Notes: a model not told the origin generated them from the sequence alone. 64,000 bases of DNA from an uncultured Paracoccus sp. (GCF_947487305.1 NZ_CANKWH010000002.1:310001-374000); one strand, 5' to 3'. Positions 27,499 to 36,968 are shown, counted from the first letter of the stretch. Translations and numbers: made by a program.

Positions 27499-29280
27499 TC
27501 AGAGGTCCCAGAAGATCGGGATGACCAGCGAGGCGACGATCGCCATCAGGATGTTCAGCGGCAGACCGACCCGGATGAAGTCGGCAAAGCGATAGCCGCC
27601 GGGACCATAGACCAGCGTGTTGGTCTGGTAGCCGATCGGCGTGGCGAAACTGGCCGAGGCCCCCATCATCACCGCCACGACCAGCGGGCGCGGATCGACG
27701 CCCAACTGCCCGGCCAGCGAGATCGCCACCGGCGTCACGATCACCGCGACCGCATTGTTCGTCACCGTTTCGGTCAGGAACATGGCGACCAGGTAGACCG
27801 CCAGCACCAGCCCCCAGCTGGGCACCTCGGCCAGCCAGGGCGCGATGCGCGTCACCACCAGTTCCACCGCGCCCGAGCTTTCCAGCCCCGCGCCCACCGC
27901 CAGCATGGCAAAGATCAGCGCCATCAGCTGGCCGTCGACAAAGCTCAGCGCCTCGTCGGCATCGATGCAGCGGGTGATCAGCACCACGCAGACGCCGATG
28001 AAGGCCAGAACCAGAATGGGTGCGATGTTGAGGGCCGAGAGCGCGACCACGGCGACCAGCACGGCCACCACGATCGGCGCCTTCTTGCGGCGATAGGCGC
28101 GGTCCGAGGGGGCGTTGACCTCGACCATCTCCATGTCGCTCGACAGCCGCTGGATATCCCCCGGCGCCCCTTCCAAGAGCAGCGTATCGCCCACGCGCAC
28201 CACCAGGTCGTCCAGCTGGCGGCCGATATTCTGGTTCTTGCGATGGGCCGCCAGCACATAGACGCCGTAACGGCGGCGCAGTCGCATCGAGCCGAGCGAG
28301 CGTCCGACCATGTGGCAGCCCGGCGTGATCAGCACCTCGACGGTCGAGGTCTGCACCGAGGAAAGCTTGTCGGCCAGCCGCAGGTTCTTGTTGTTCTGCA
28401 GGCCAAGCACCTCGGACATGGGCGTTCGCAGCACCACCCGGTCGCCGGCTTCCAGCCGCACCGCCGCCAGATCGCGGCGCAGCGAATCGTCGCCGCGCAG
28501 CACGTCGATCACCCGGGCGGTGTCGCGGGTGAAGATATCCACCTCGTCCAGCGCCTTGCCGATCAGCGCCGAATCCTCGGGGATCGCGACCTCGGTGAAG
28601 AATTTCATCTTCGAGCGGCCACTGCCCATCAGCTGCGACATGGAATCGCGCTCGGGCAGCAACTTCGGTGCCACCAAGAGCAGGTAGAGAATGCCCACCA
28701 CCGCCATCGGCAGGCCGACCGGGGTGATCTCGAAGATCGAGAAGGGTTCCAGCCCGGCGCTGCGCGCCACGCCATCGACCAGAAGGTTGGTCGAGGTGCC
28801 GATCATCGTGACCGTGCCGCCGAGAATCGACAGGTAGGACAGCGGGATCAGCAGCTTCGAGGGCGACATCTGCATCTCTTTCGCCAGCTGCATGAAAATC
28901 GGCATCATCACCACGACCAGCGGCGTGTTGTTGACGAAGGCCGACATGGCGCAGACCACGCAGGAGATCAGCCCCAGCGTCATCATCGGATGGTCGCCCG
29001 CATGGCGCGCGGCCTTCTGGCCGATCCAGTCCAGCGCCCCGGTTCGGACCAGCCCGCCGACGATGATGAACATGAAGGCGATGGTCCAGGGCGCCGGGTT
29101 GGACAGCACCCCGGCGATGTGATCGACCTTGAGGATGCCGAGGAACAGAAGCACCGTCGCGCCGAGGATGGCAGTCACCTCGGGCGGATAGACCTCGCGG
29201 ACGAACAGAGTCAGCATCCCGGCAATGATGACAATCGTGGCGATTGCCGATGCCGTCCCGGTCAGCTCAAGTCCGAACAT
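27499..29280 (-). CDS. SLC13-family permease with TrkA-C domains (second copy)
   Basis: 593 aa with the same plan as the carrier at 25249 but clearly diverged. Hairpins: GTSTNLLVDG and VTNNAVAVIVTP; two RCK_C units in the middle (RRDLAAVRLEAGDRVVLRTP; LVVRVGDTLLLEGAPGD). About 12 hydrophobic segments. By family it could carry di- or tricarboxylates, sulfate or related anions. Monocistronic. Having two such carriers tail to tail suggests related substrates or an old duplication with divergence. Confidence 0.9.
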   Translation of the reverse strand: MFGLELTGTASAIATIVIIAGMLTLFVREVYPPEVTAILGATVLLFLGILKVDHIAGVLSNPAPWTIAFMFIIVGGLVRTGALDWIGQKAARHAGDHPMMTLGLISCVVCAMSAFVNNTPLVVVMMPIFMQLAKEMQMSPSKLLIPLSYLSILGGTVTMIGTSTNLLVDGVARSAGLEPFSIFEITPVGLPMAVVGILYLLLVAPKLLPERDSMSQLMGSGRSKMKFFTEVAIPEDSALIGKALDEVDIFTRDTARVIDVLRGDDSLRRDLAAVRLEAGDRVVLRTPMSEVLGLQNNKNLRLADKLSSVQTSTVEVLITPGCHMVGRSLGSMRLRRRYGVYVLAAHRKNQNIGRQLDDLVVRVGDTLLLEGAPGDIQRLSSDMEMVEVNAPSDRAYRRKKAPIVVAVLVAVVALSALNIAPILVLAFIGVCVVLITRCIDADEALSFVDGQLMALIFAMLAVGAGLESSGAVELVVTRIAPWLAEVPSWGLVLAVYLVAMFLTETVTNNAVAVIVTPVAISLAGQLGVDPRPLVVAVMMGASASFATPIGYQTNTLVYGPGGYRFADFIRVGLPLNILMAIVASLVIPIFWDL

Positions 29281-29373
29281 TCAAACCTCATGGCTGCGAT
29301 CTGCCGTGATCTGCCGGCATGTTTCCCCGATTCCCGCAGGCGCTGCAAGGACCGTGCTGCTCAGGGTCCGCGA

Positions 29374-30195
29374 TCAAGCGCCGGTCCCGGGCGAGGGCTG
29401 CAGCCGCGGCCCCTGCCGGATCGGCAGGATCGAGGTGGCAAGCCCGGTGCGGTCATCGGTCTCGACGAAGACACCGCAGAGCGTCGCCTCTTCATTGGCG
29501 GGGGTAAAGCGGTCGCGGGCCATGCCGGTCAGGAAACGGCGCAGCGGCTCGGCCTTCTCCATGCCGATGATGCTGTCATAGTCGCCGCACATGCCGGCAT
29601 CGCTGAGATAGGCGGTGCCGCGATTGAGGATCTGCGCATCCGCCGTCGGCACATGGGTATGGGTGCCCACGACCAGACTGGCGCGGCCGTCGCAGAAATG
29701 CCCGGCCGCCATCTTCTCGCTGGTGGCCTCGGCATGGAAATCGATCAGCGCCGCCTGCACCATCCCGCCCGGCGGATGGGCGCGCAAAACCGCATCGAGG
29801 GCCGAGAAGGGATCGTCGAAGGGCCGTTTCATGAACACCTGCCCCAGCGCCTGCGCCACCAGGATCTTGCGGCCGCGCTGGTCCTGGAACACCCGTGCGC
29901 CCCGGCCCGGCGCCTCGCGGGCGAAATTCAGAGGCCGGATGATCCGCGGCTCGCTGTCGATGAAGCCCAGCATGTCCTTCTGGTCAAAGGCATGGTCGCC
30001 AAGGGTCAGGCAATCAGCCCCGGCCTCCAGCAGCGTCTTGGCATGGGCGGCGGTCAGCCCCATGCCGCCACTGGCATTCTCGCCGTTCACCACGACGAAA
30101 TCGGCACGCAATTGCTGCCGCAGGGGGGCCAGACGCTCGGTGATGGCGCGGCGGCCCGCCTTGCCCATCACATCGCCGAGAAACAGGATCCGCAT
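29374..30195 (-). CDS. YmdB-family metallophosphoesterase
   Basis: 273 aa, TIGR00282 type. Metal-site motifs: FLGDVMGKAGR, VVNGENASGGMG, LGDHAFDQ, DFHAEATSEK, VGTHTHVPTAD and SDAGMCGDYDS. The family has cyclic-nucleotide phosphodiesterase activity in some bacteria (established for Bacillus YmdB). Cytoplasmic. Single gene here; partner genes seen in other Rhodobacteraceae are absent. Confidence 0.93.
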   Translation of the reverse strand: MRILFLGDVMGKAGRRAITERLAPLRQQLRADFVVVNGENASGGMGLTAAHAKTLLEAGADCLTLGDHAFDQKDMLGFIDSEPRIIRPLNFAREAPGRGARVFQDQRGRKILVAQALGQVFMKRPFDDPFSALDAVLRAHPPGGMVQAALIDFHAEATSEKMAAGHFCDGRASLVVGTHTHVPTADAQILNRGTAYLSDAGMCGDYDSIIGMEKAEPLRRFLTGMARDRFTPANEEATLCGVFVETDDRTGLATSILPIRQGPRLQPSPGTGA

Positions 30196-30303
30196 GATAT
30201 CTGCCTAAGCCAAGCGCCGGGGCGCGGCAAGGGATCGCGACCGGCGGATTATTGCTATACTTTGAGTTGTTAGTTTTTCATTCATACCACTGCCGGTAGA
30301 ACC

Positions 30304-30327
30304 ACCCTGAAACGAACGGTTCAGGGT
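30304..30327 (+). promoter_or_regulatory. Hairpin just upstream of the CAP gene
   Basis: ACCCTGAA and TTCAGGGT form a perfect 8-bp inverted repeat with an eight-base loop, ending six bases before the ATG at 30334. It would fold across the expected ribosome-binding region, so it may throttle translation or be an operator. Confidence 0.4.
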
Positions 30328-30333
30328 CGGTCT

Positions 30334-30861
30334 ATGCGGCATATCGCGATATCTCTTCTGTTGGCAATGCTTGCTGCCCCTGCCCTCGCGTCAGAGGGCG
30401 GTTGCAGCGGCAGCAGCGGGCTGGCTCCGGCGGTCTCGGCGCTGGCCCAGCAGACCAATGCCACGCGGGCCGCGCGCGGACAGGCGCAGTTGCGGGTCGA
30501 TGCAAAGCTGAGCCAGGTGGCGCAGCGCCATGCCTGCGATCTGGCCCGCCGTCAGGTGGTCAGCCATCGCGACAGCAAAGGCCGCAAGCCGATGGCACGG
30601 GTGAAAGGCGCAGGCTTCCGGGCCTGTTTCTCGGCCGAGAACGTCGCGCAGGGCACCAAATCGGCAGGCGGCACGGTGAAGGCCTGGCAGGGTTCCTCCG
30701 GCCATGCCCGGAACCAGCAGGACCCGCGGGCGAAATCCATGGGCTTCGGCGTGGCGCAGGGTGCGGATGGGCGGCTTTACTGGGTCGGGCTCTATGCCGC
30801 GCGTTGCGCGGTGCAGGAGGCCAGGGCCGCCGCCGGCAAGGTCAGGCCCTTCCGCTGGTAA
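30334..30861 (+). CDS. Secreted CAP-domain (SCP/PR1-like) protein
   Basis: 175 aa. The signal peptide is residues 1-19 (ending APALA). The CAP domain has NATRAARGQAQLRVDAKLSQVAQRHACDL, a His in VSHRDSKG, AENVAQG, the second His in SSGHARNQQDPRAKSMGFGVAQGADGRLYWVGLYA. Cysteines at both ends probably pair. CAP proteins act extracellularly; the role in bacteria is mostly unknown. Preceded by the hairpin at 30304. Confidence 0.88.
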   Translation: MRHIAISLLLAMLAAPALASEGGCSGSSGLAPAVSALAQQTNATRAARGQAQLRVDAKLSQVAQRHACDLARRQVVSHRDSKGRKPMARVKGAGFRACFSAENVAQGTKSAGGTVKAWQGSSGHARNQQDPRAKSMGFGVAQGADGRLYWVGLYAARCAVQEARAAAGKVRPFRW

Positions 30862-30870
30862 TCCAGACCC

Positions 30871-31947
30871 TCAGGCGCTCAACGCGATGACGTGATTGTC
30901 CCAGTTGCGCGGGCTGCGCGCCAGTGGCCTGACGGCCTCGCCCTCGCTCCTCAGCACGCCGCCGCTGCCATCGGTCATCAGGAAGCCTTGCGCCAGCCCG
31001 GCCAGACCGCAGACATCGGCCCGCGTGACCGCGCCAAGGAAATTGCCCGCCGCATCGAAGCGATGCAACCGACCGCCGCGCGGCGAGGTGATCGCCACCT
31101 CGGCCCCCGCCCGGTCAAAGGCGATGCTGCCCGCATAGCCCTGCAAGACGCGCTGCTCGGCCTCGGGCGCCGAGGCCAGCACCGGCGCCGCATCCCGGCG
31201 ATGCAGCCCCAAAAGCGGGACGAGCATCTCGGGATCGCCTTCCCATTGCATCGCAAAGCCCACCACCCCGCCGGGCCCCACGGCCAGATGCCGGATCGAG
31301 TTGAACTGCAGATCATCCGCCAGTTCGACCATCTCCAGCAGATCGCCCTCGGGCGAGAGATAGGCGAGGTTCGGCCGCATGGTCGGGATGTTCAGCTTGG
31401 TCCGGTCGGTCGGGTCGGTGGCAATGCCGCCATTGCCGACGACCAGCGTGTCATCCGCCAACCGCACCACCTCATGCGGGCCGATGCCGCCGGTGGGCCG
31501 CTCGCCGATCCGGCGATAGTTGTCCGTCACCGACCAGAGGCCCAGATAGCCCGCGCTGTCACTGGCCCGCTGCTCGGTCGTGACCAGCAGATCGCCACCC
31601 TCGATGAACACACCGTGACCGTTGAACTGTCGGCCCTCGGGCGGGGTCAGGCGGTGCCGCACCTCGCCTCCGGCGCAGTCGATGACCAGCGCATAGGCAC
31701 CGGGCCGGCGGGCAAAGACCACCGCTTCGGGCCGGGTCGGATGGCCGGCCCCGGCATGGCCGCGCGCCGGCAGCGGCACCCGGAAGGTATCCACGCCGCC
31801 CTCGGTCAGCCCGTAAAGCGCGTAGCTCTCATCCGCCTCGCGCGCGCAGGCGAGGAAGGCCGGGCTGCCAGCATCGGCCCAGCTGAGCCGGGGCACCGCC
31901 GAGGCAGCCAGCAGGGCGGCAAGGAAGCTGCGCCGGTTGGTCCGCAT
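30871..31947 (-). CDS. DUF1513 protein, Tat-exported
   Basis: 358 aa from MRTNRRSFLAALLAASAVPRL (start 31947), a twin-arginine signal peptide. The mature part is a predicted seven-bladed propeller with DUF1513 blocks: ARGHAGAGHPTRPEAVVFARRPG, FNGHGVFIEGGDLLVTTEQ, IGPHEVVRLADDTLVVGNGG. The last gene of the iron-type operon that reads 35791 to 30871, starting one base after the stop of the imelysin gene. Consistently found with imelysins and DUF1111 proteins; the biochemical role is unknown. Confidence 0.9.
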   Translation of the reverse strand: MRTNRRSFLAALLAASAVPRLSWADAGSPAFLACAREADESYALYGLTEGGVDTFRVPLPARGHAGAGHPTRPEAVVFARRPGAYALVIDCAGGEVRHRLTPPEGRQFNGHGVFIEGGDLLVTTEQRASDSAGYLGLWSVTDNYRRIGERPTGGIGPHEVVRLADDTLVVGNGGIATDPTDRTKLNIPTMRPNLAYLSPEGDLLEMVELADDLQFNSIRHLAVGPGGVVGFAMQWEGDPEMLVPLLGLHRRDAAPVLASAPEAEQRVLQGYAGSIAFDRAGAEVAITSPRGGRLHRFDAAGNFLGAVTRADVCGLAGLAQGFLMTDGSGGVLRSEGEAVRPLARSPRNWDNHVIALSA

Positions 31948-31948
31948 C

Positions 31949-32941
31949 TCAGTCACCATCCGCCGAGTTGAAGCCGGCGGCAACGCCCAGCTGCGCGCCC
32001 AGTTCCGTCTCGACCGCCTGCCGGATCGCCTGCACCCGCTGGCGCAGCACATCGGCGCGGAACCAGGCCTGCGCATCGGCAATGTCCTGAAAACCCGGAT
32101 CGACCACGACACTGGCCGCGGCATCTGCCGCGTCGAATGCGGCCTCGGTGAGCGGGATCGGGCCATCGGCCAGCGCCAGTGCCAGCGCCCGCTGCGCCTT
32201 CAGCGAGGCGCGGATATTCGGCAGCGACCGGGCCGAGCGCCAGGCTTCGGCCCGCTTGGGATGGGGCTTGTCGAAACTGTCCAGGGGCCGGGCAAGGCGC
32301 TGATCCTCGGTAAACTCGAGCCCGGCGAGAAGCTGGGTATAAAGCGCCTGCACCGCCTCCTCAGGGGCCAGATAGGTGCTGTTCCCCGGCTCGCCCGCCG
32401 TGGTCAGAGTGGCTGCAAAGCCCTCGCGCCAGCCCTGATCCAGCGCCTTCGCCTGCGCCGCCAGATCGGCGGCAACGGTCGCCGTCAGGGCGCAGCGATA
32501 GGCGGGATCGCCGGCGGGCTCCGGGTCAAAGACCAGCGTATCGAGCGCAAAGAACCCCCGCGCCGCCGCCGAGACCTGCGCGTAACCCGCCGGATCGGTG
32601 CCAAGCGGGTCCTGATCGGCTATCATCCGGTTCAACGCGCGCGGTGTCGCAGACCGGCTGTCGGGCCAGAAGGCAATGGTGATCGCCGCCAGTTCGCCCG
32701 GACCAAGGCGCAGATGACCGACCTGCATCCAGGCATCGAAAGCCGCGTCATAGGCGGGCCGGATCGCCGCCGGATCGCAGCTTGCCGCCGTCGCCTCGGC
32801 CAGCGCCTCAGTGGTCGTGGCAAGCGCCGCATAGCCGGGCAGTATCTGCGTGTCGACCGCACGGGCCAGATCGGCATGAACGGGCGCGGCAAGTGCAAGG
32901 GCCAGACCCGCCGCGAGAACGAGGAACTTGGTGTCAGGCAT
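31949..32941 (-). CDS. Imelysin-family lipoprotein-like periplasmic protein (degenerate motif)
   Basis: 330 aa from MPDTKFLVLAAGLALALAAP (start 32941), Sec signal peptide ending PVHA. Imelysin domain (PF09375) throughout: AAFDAWMQVGHLRLGP, then SAAARGFFALDTLVFD where the active-type family has GxHxxE; here the His and Glu are Phe and Asp. So this paralogue probably lacks the metal site of the sister gene at 34514 and may be structural. It overlaps the DUF1111 stop by one base. Confidence 0.9.
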   Translation of the reverse strand: MPDTKFLVLAAGLALALAAPVHADLARAVDTQILPGYAALATTTEALAEATAASCDPAAIRPAYDAAFDAWMQVGHLRLGPGELAAITIAFWPDSRSATPRALNRMIADQDPLGTDPAGYAQVSAAARGFFALDTLVFDPEPAGDPAYRCALTATVAADLAAQAKALDQGWREGFAATLTTAGEPGNSTYLAPEEAVQALYTQLLAGLEFTEDQRLARPLDSFDKPHPKRAEAWRSARSLPNIRASLKAQRALALALADGPIPLTEAAFDAADAAASVVVDPGFQDIADAQAWFRADVLRQRVQAIRQAVETELGAQLGVAAGFNSADGD

Positions 32942-34503
32942 CAGAGACTTCCCAGAAAACGGATCAGCGCGGCGCGATCCTTGGCCGACAGGGTGACGAA
33001 ACGCTCGCGTGCCGCCTCGGCCTCGCCGCCATGCCACAGCACCGCCTCGGTCAGATTACGCGCGCGGCCGTCGTGAAGAAAGCGGGTATGACCGCTGACC
33101 TGCTTGGTCAGCCCGACACCCCAGAGCGGCGGTGTGCGCCATTCCTGCCCGGTCGCCCGGCCCTCGGGGCGGTTGTCGGCCAGACCCTCGCCCATGTCAT
33201 GCAGCAGGAAGTCGGAATAGGGCCAGATCAGCTGAAAGCTCTGCTCGGGCCGGTCGCTCATCCGGCTGGTGACGAATTTAGGCCGGTGGCAGGCGATGCA
33301 GCCCGTGTCATAGAACAGCTTCTTGCCGGCCAGAACCTCGGGATCGTCGACATCGCGGCGGGCGGGCACGGCGAGGTTGCGGGCATAGAAGGCAACGAGG
33401 TCCAGCCCCTCCTCGTCGATCTCGGTGCCGCGCGCGTCCTTGTCGCCATGCGGTCCCGCGCGGCATTCGGCCTCGGCCACGCTGCATTCGCCCCAAGGGT
33501 CGGGGAAAAGCGGCGTCGAGATGCCGACATCGCCGGAAAAGGCGGCGGCGGATTGTTCGCGGATGGTGGCGGCCCCGGCCTTCAGGCCAAAGCGGCCCAG
33601 CATCAGCCGGTCATATTCGGGGCTTTTCACCACCGCCGCCCGACCCGAAACGCCATCGCCATCGGCATCCTCGGGGTCCTCGTTCGCAAGGATGTCCGCC
33701 GCCGGGATCGCCTCGACCAACCCCAGCCCGATCATCTGCGGCGCGATCCGGGGGCTGATCATCACCCCCTCGCCAAGCGGACCGTATTGCGGGTCTTCGA
33801 TACGCCAGTCGGGGCGCAGGAGGCTGGCGGTCTCGCCATCGGGAAAGGTGAAGGGTTCCTCGGTCCAGGACACCGCCACCTGCCCCTCGGGGGCCTTGCC
33901 CGGCGTCGCCAGGGGCTGCAACTGGTTGCCATAGGCCGGATGCGGAGCGGCGGGTTCCGGCGGCGTGCCATCGCGGCTGGCGAGGTAATCGGCCACGTCG
34001 CCAATGGCGGCCTCGGCGGGAACGGACAGGCGCAGCAACATCGAATGCGCCCCCGCTTCGTCGGGCAAGGGCGGCTGGCCGCGCCCGTCCTTCAGGTGGC
34101 AGGATTGGCAGCCGCGCGAATTGTAAAGCGGCCCCAGCCCGTCCGAGGCCAGCGTTGACGAGGGCGAGGACACCCAGAGCTTGCGGAAAAGCCCGTTGCC
34201 CAGCTTGAAGCGCAGCTCGTCCTCGAAGCTGAGATTGGCCGAGAATTGCGAGAAGGCATCAGCGGTGGGCAGCACCCGAACCGTGCCGCCGCCGCCGGGA
34301 TTGGATTCGAATTTCTCGGGGGCCGAGAAATCCGTGGTCGGCGCGGTCACGCGGGCGATGCGCTCGGCCTCGGCTGCCGTGCGCGGCAGCGCCTGCAGGT
34401 GCGGATCGGCGGCCAGCAGGTCGACGCCCGCCACCGACTCCGCGCCAAGCGGCAGGCTCAGCGCGGCGAGACAGGCAAAGGCTAATCCAGAGGTCAGACG
34501 CAT
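32941..34503 (-). CDS. Di-heme DUF1111 thiol oxidoreductase-like protein
   Basis: 520 aa with a signal peptide (ending PLGA). Two c-type heme sites: CQSCH at 132-136 and CIACH in the C-terminal half. DUF1111 members (di-heme oxidoreductase, sometimes called thiol oxidoreductase) sit in iron-uptake operons with imelysins. The probable role is periplasmic electron transfer, perhaps reducing Fe(III) for uptake (inference). Second gene of the operon, 10 bases after the imelysin at 34514. Confidence 0.92.
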   Translation of the reverse strand: MRLTSGLAFACLAALSLPLGAESVAGVDLLAADPHLQALPRTAAEAERIARVTAPTTDFSAPEKFESNPGGGGTVRVLPTADAFSQFSANLSFEDELRFKLGNGLFRKLWVSSPSSTLASDGLGPLYNSRGCQSCHLKDGRGQPPLPDEAGAHSMLLRLSVPAEAAIGDVADYLASRDGTPPEPAAPHPAYGNQLQPLATPGKAPEGQVAVSWTEEPFTFPDGETASLLRPDWRIEDPQYGPLGEGVMISPRIAPQMIGLGLVEAIPAADILANEDPEDADGDGVSGRAAVVKSPEYDRLMLGRFGLKAGAATIREQSAAAFSGDVGISTPLFPDPWGECSVAEAECRAGPHGDKDARGTEIDEEGLDLVAFYARNLAVPARRDVDDPEVLAGKKLFYDTGCIACHRPKFVTSRMSDRPEQSFQLIWPYSDFLLHDMGEGLADNRPEGRATGQEWRTPPLWGVGLTKQVSGHTRFLHDGRARNLTEAVLWHGGEAEAARERFVTLSAKDRAALIRFLGSL

Positions 34504-34513
34504 GATGCGCGGT

Positions 34514-35791
34514 TTACTGGAACACGGCCTCGGGATTGTCGAGGCTGTCCGAGCCTTCCAGCGACAGATCGGCCAGACCCAGCGCCGTCACCGCGCGCTC
34601 GATCGAGCGGGTCTGGGTGATCAGGCTGTCCACCGCCGCCATGATCAGCTTCTCGCCCTCGGCATTGCCGGGCGCCAGCATCTGGTCATAGGCCATGCCG
34701 CCCTTGGCGGCCTCGCGCAGCCCGTCCAGCGCCGCAACGCTGGCATCAAGCTCGGTCTTCAGCTGCGTGTCCACGGCCGGATCGGCGGCGGCGACCAGTT
34801 CCGACAGCGAGGGGCCGCTGACCGTGCTGCCATCGACGCGCTGATACTGGCCCAGATAGACGTTCCGGATGCCCAGCCCGTCATAGTAATGGCTGTTCAC
34901 GGTGTTGTCCGAGAAGCAGTCATGCTCTTCCTCGGGGTCGTTCAGCATCAGGCCAAGCCGGATGCGCTCGCCGGCCAGCTCGCCATAGGAGAGGCTGCCC
35001 ATGCCGGTGAGGATGGTGGCCAGACCGGCCTGCGGATCGGCGGTGACGGCCGTCCGCGCCGCGCCCCCTTCCGCCCATTGCTTTGCCATCCAGTCGAGAT
35101 CCGAGATCAGAAGATCGGTCGCGGCAACCAGATATTGCCCGCGCCGGTCGCAATGGCCGTTGGTGCAGGCCTCGCCCGCAGCGTAATCGGTGAAGGGGCG
35201 GTTGCCCGCACCCGGGCCGGTGCCGTTCAGATCCTGCCCCCAGAGCAGGAATTCGATGGCGTGATAGCCAGTGGCGACATTGGCCTCGACCGAGGCCGCC
35301 TCGTGCAGCTTGTCCTGCAGCAGCTCGGGCGTGATGGTGGTGGCGTCGATCTCTTCGCCCGACAGTTCGAACGTGGGCGAGGCGATGACGTTCAGCACCG
35401 CATAGTCGTTTTCATCCGTCGCCCCGCCATAGGCGGCATCGACATAGTCGATCAGCCCCTCGTCCAGCGGCCAGGCATTCACCTTGCCCTCCCAGTCATC
35501 GACGATCGGGTTGCCAAAGCGGAAGGCCTCGGTCTGCTGGTAGGGCACGCGGGCGGCAAGCCAGGCCTCGCGCGCCGCCGCCAGCGTCTCCTCGGACGGG
35601 GCTTCGACCAGCGCTCCCACCGCACCGCGCAGCGCCTGCGCCGTGGTCAGACTGTCGCCATAGCCAGCCTCGGCGATGTCGGCATAGGTCGCCAGAACGT
35701 CGGCAGGTTCTGCGGACCAGGCAGCCCCGCCCAGCATCAGCGCGGGGGCAATGGCCAGCAGCAGCGGGCGGGAGAAACGGGTGCGGGACAT
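34514..35791 (-). CDS. Imelysin-family periplasmic protein (intact GxHxxE)
   Basis: 425 aa from MSRTRFSRPLLLAIAPALML (start 35791), signal peptide to about residue 27. Imelysin/EfeO-M75 type; the GYHAIE motif at 175-180 keeps the His and Glu thought to bind metal. Also WPLDEGLIDYVD and NSHYYDGLGIRNVYLG, which resembles IrpA-type imelysins. First gene of the operon; a TGA-N9-TCA site lies 42 bases upstream. Probably an iron-regulated metal-binding uptake factor. Confidence 0.92.
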   Translation of the reverse strand: MSRTRFSRPLLLAIAPALMLGGAAWSAEPADVLATYADIAEAGYGDSLTTAQALRGAVGALVEAPSEETLAAAREAWLAARVPYQQTEAFRFGNPIVDDWEGKVNAWPLDEGLIDYVDAAYGGATDENDYAVLNVIASPTFELSGEEIDATTITPELLQDKLHEAASVEANVATGYHAIEFLLWGQDLNGTGPGAGNRPFTDYAAGEACTNGHCDRRGQYLVAATDLLISDLDWMAKQWAEGGAARTAVTADPQAGLATILTGMGSLSYGELAGERIRLGLMLNDPEEEHDCFSDNTVNSHYYDGLGIRNVYLGQYQRVDGSTVSGPSLSELVAAADPAVDTQLKTELDASVAALDGLREAAKGGMAYDQMLAPGNAEGEKLIMAAVDSLITQTRSIERAVTALGLADLSLEGSDSLDNPEAVFQ

Positions 35792-35832
35792 GAGCTTTCC
35801 TTCCGAAGGACTCGGGCCAATCGGCGAAAACC

Positions 35833-35847
35833 TGAGCGAAGGCCTCA
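35833..35847 (-). promoter_or_regulatory. Candidate iron-responsive (RirA/IRO-type) box
   Basis: TGAGCGAAGGCCTCA fits the TGA-N9-TCA consensus of RirA sites and extends to CTGAG-N7-CTCAG. It lies 42 bases before the first imelysin start. Six fixed bases occur by chance often, so the gene context carries most of the weight. Confidence 0.4.
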
Positions 35848-35908
35848 GATTTGTCAATCGGATAGACCGAGAGAAACAATCGGAAACTGTCGCACCTCCC
35901 GCGCCGGG

Positions 35909-36154
35909 TCAGACCATGCCAAGCGCCTGCTTGTAAAGCTCGAGGATCGCATCCTCTTCCTGCCGCTCGTCGGCCGATTTCTTCCGCAGCGTCACCAGCT
36001 TGCGGATCGCCTTGCTGTCATAGCCGCGGCCCTTCAGCTCGGCATAGACTTCCTTGACCTGCTCGCCGATGTCCTTCTTTTCCGCTTCCAGATGCTCGAT
36101 GCGTTCGATGAACTGGCGCAGCTCGTCGGCGGTCACGTTATAGGGGTCGGTCAT
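35909..36154 (-). CDS. gapR: GapR-family nucleoid-associated protein (DUF2312)
   Basis: 81 aa from MTDPYNVTADELRQFIERIE (start 36154; a GTG four codons earlier is possible). Full-length match to the DUF2312 pattern: LEAEKKDIGEQVKEVYAELKGRGYDSKAIRKLVTLRKKS. GapR binds AT-rich, overtwisted DNA ahead of the replication fork and is near universal in alphaproteobacteria (established in Caulobacter). Single gene. Confidence 0.95.
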   Translation of the reverse strand: MTDPYNVTADELRQFIERIEHLEAEKKDIGEQVKEVYAELKGRGYDSKAIRKLVTLRKKSADERQEEDAILELYKQALGMV

Positions 36155-36260
36155 GTTTTTCTGCACTCCGGTTCAGTTGCTGCCTCATCGCGGGGCAGGC
36201 ATAGGCGGTCTTGCCGCGCCGTGCAATCGGGGCTAGGGCCAAGGCGCAAGGGGGCGCGGA

Positions 36261-36488
36261 ATGACGATATTCGATTGGCTGATCTGGGGCGGTGCGGCGC
36301 TGACCATGCTGGGCGTGGTGCTGCTGATGTGGTGCATCGCGACAGTGGCGCGGGCGCGCAAGGCGGGGCTGGACGATGCCGCGCTGAAGGACAAGATGCG
36401 CCGCGTGCTGATGGTCAACATGGCCGCGCTTGGCGCCTCGACCATCGGGCTGATGTCGGTGGTGCTGGGGATTTTTCTCGGCAGTTGA
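36261..36488 (+). CDS. Small two-helix membrane protein
   Basis: 75 aa with two transmembrane helices (residues about 7-29 and 52-73) joined by a charged loop (ARKAGLDDAALKDKMRR). This pattern is conserved in small Rhodobacteraceae proteins of unknown function. Divergent from gapR. Confidence 0.65.
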   Translation: MTIFDWLIWGGAALTMLGVVLLMWCIATVARARKAGLDDAALKDKMRRVLMVNMAALGASTIGLMSVVLGIFLGS

Positions 36489-36542
36489 AATCCCGGTGAA
36501 TTCCAGTGACGCTGTCACCCGAACGCTTTGCGCGAGGTGCAG

Positions 36543-36968
36543 ATGGACCCTGACTGGATTGCCGGGCTGATCGGCGGGCTGATGATCGGCCTTGCGGCGG
36601 CCATGTTCCTGTTGCTGAACGGCCGGATAATGGGAGCGAGCGGGCTGCTGGGCGGGCTGATCGATGGATCGGGCCGGGCGAATGCGCCCGAGCGCGCGGT
36701 CTTCATCGCCGCGCTGATCGGTGTTCCCGCCCTTTTGTCACGCGCCGGCATCGGCGGTCCGGCCCTGCCGGTGGCCGGGCTGGGCGTGATGGTGCTGGCG
36801 GGACTGCTGGTCGGCTTTGGCACGCGGATGGCCAATGGCTGCACCTCGGGCCACGGGGTCTGCGGCATCTCGCGCCTGTCGCTGCGGGGCATCGTCGCCA
36901 CGCTGATCTATCTCGTCACCGGGGGCCTCGCGGTGCTGATCGCCCGCGCGCTCGGGTGGGCACCGTGA
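36543..36968 (+). CDS. YeeE/YedE-family transporter, N-terminal-type subunit
   Basis: 141 aa from [16 protein letters not shown] (start 36543, behind GAGGTGC). Four hydrophobic segments. The conserved cysteine motif [11 protein letters not shown] matches the sulfur-relay loop of YeeE/TsuA-like proteins. Together with the next gene it makes a split transporter of sulfur compounds, possibly thiosulfate (family inference). The TGA overlaps the ATG of the partner. Confidence 0.88.
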   Translation: MDPDWIAGLIGGLMIGLAAAMFLLLNGRIMGASGLLGGLIDGSGRANAPERAVFIAALIGVPALLSRAGIGGPALPVAGLGVMVLAGLLVGFGTRMANGCTSGHGVCGISRLSLRGIVATLIYLVTGGLAVLIARALGWAP

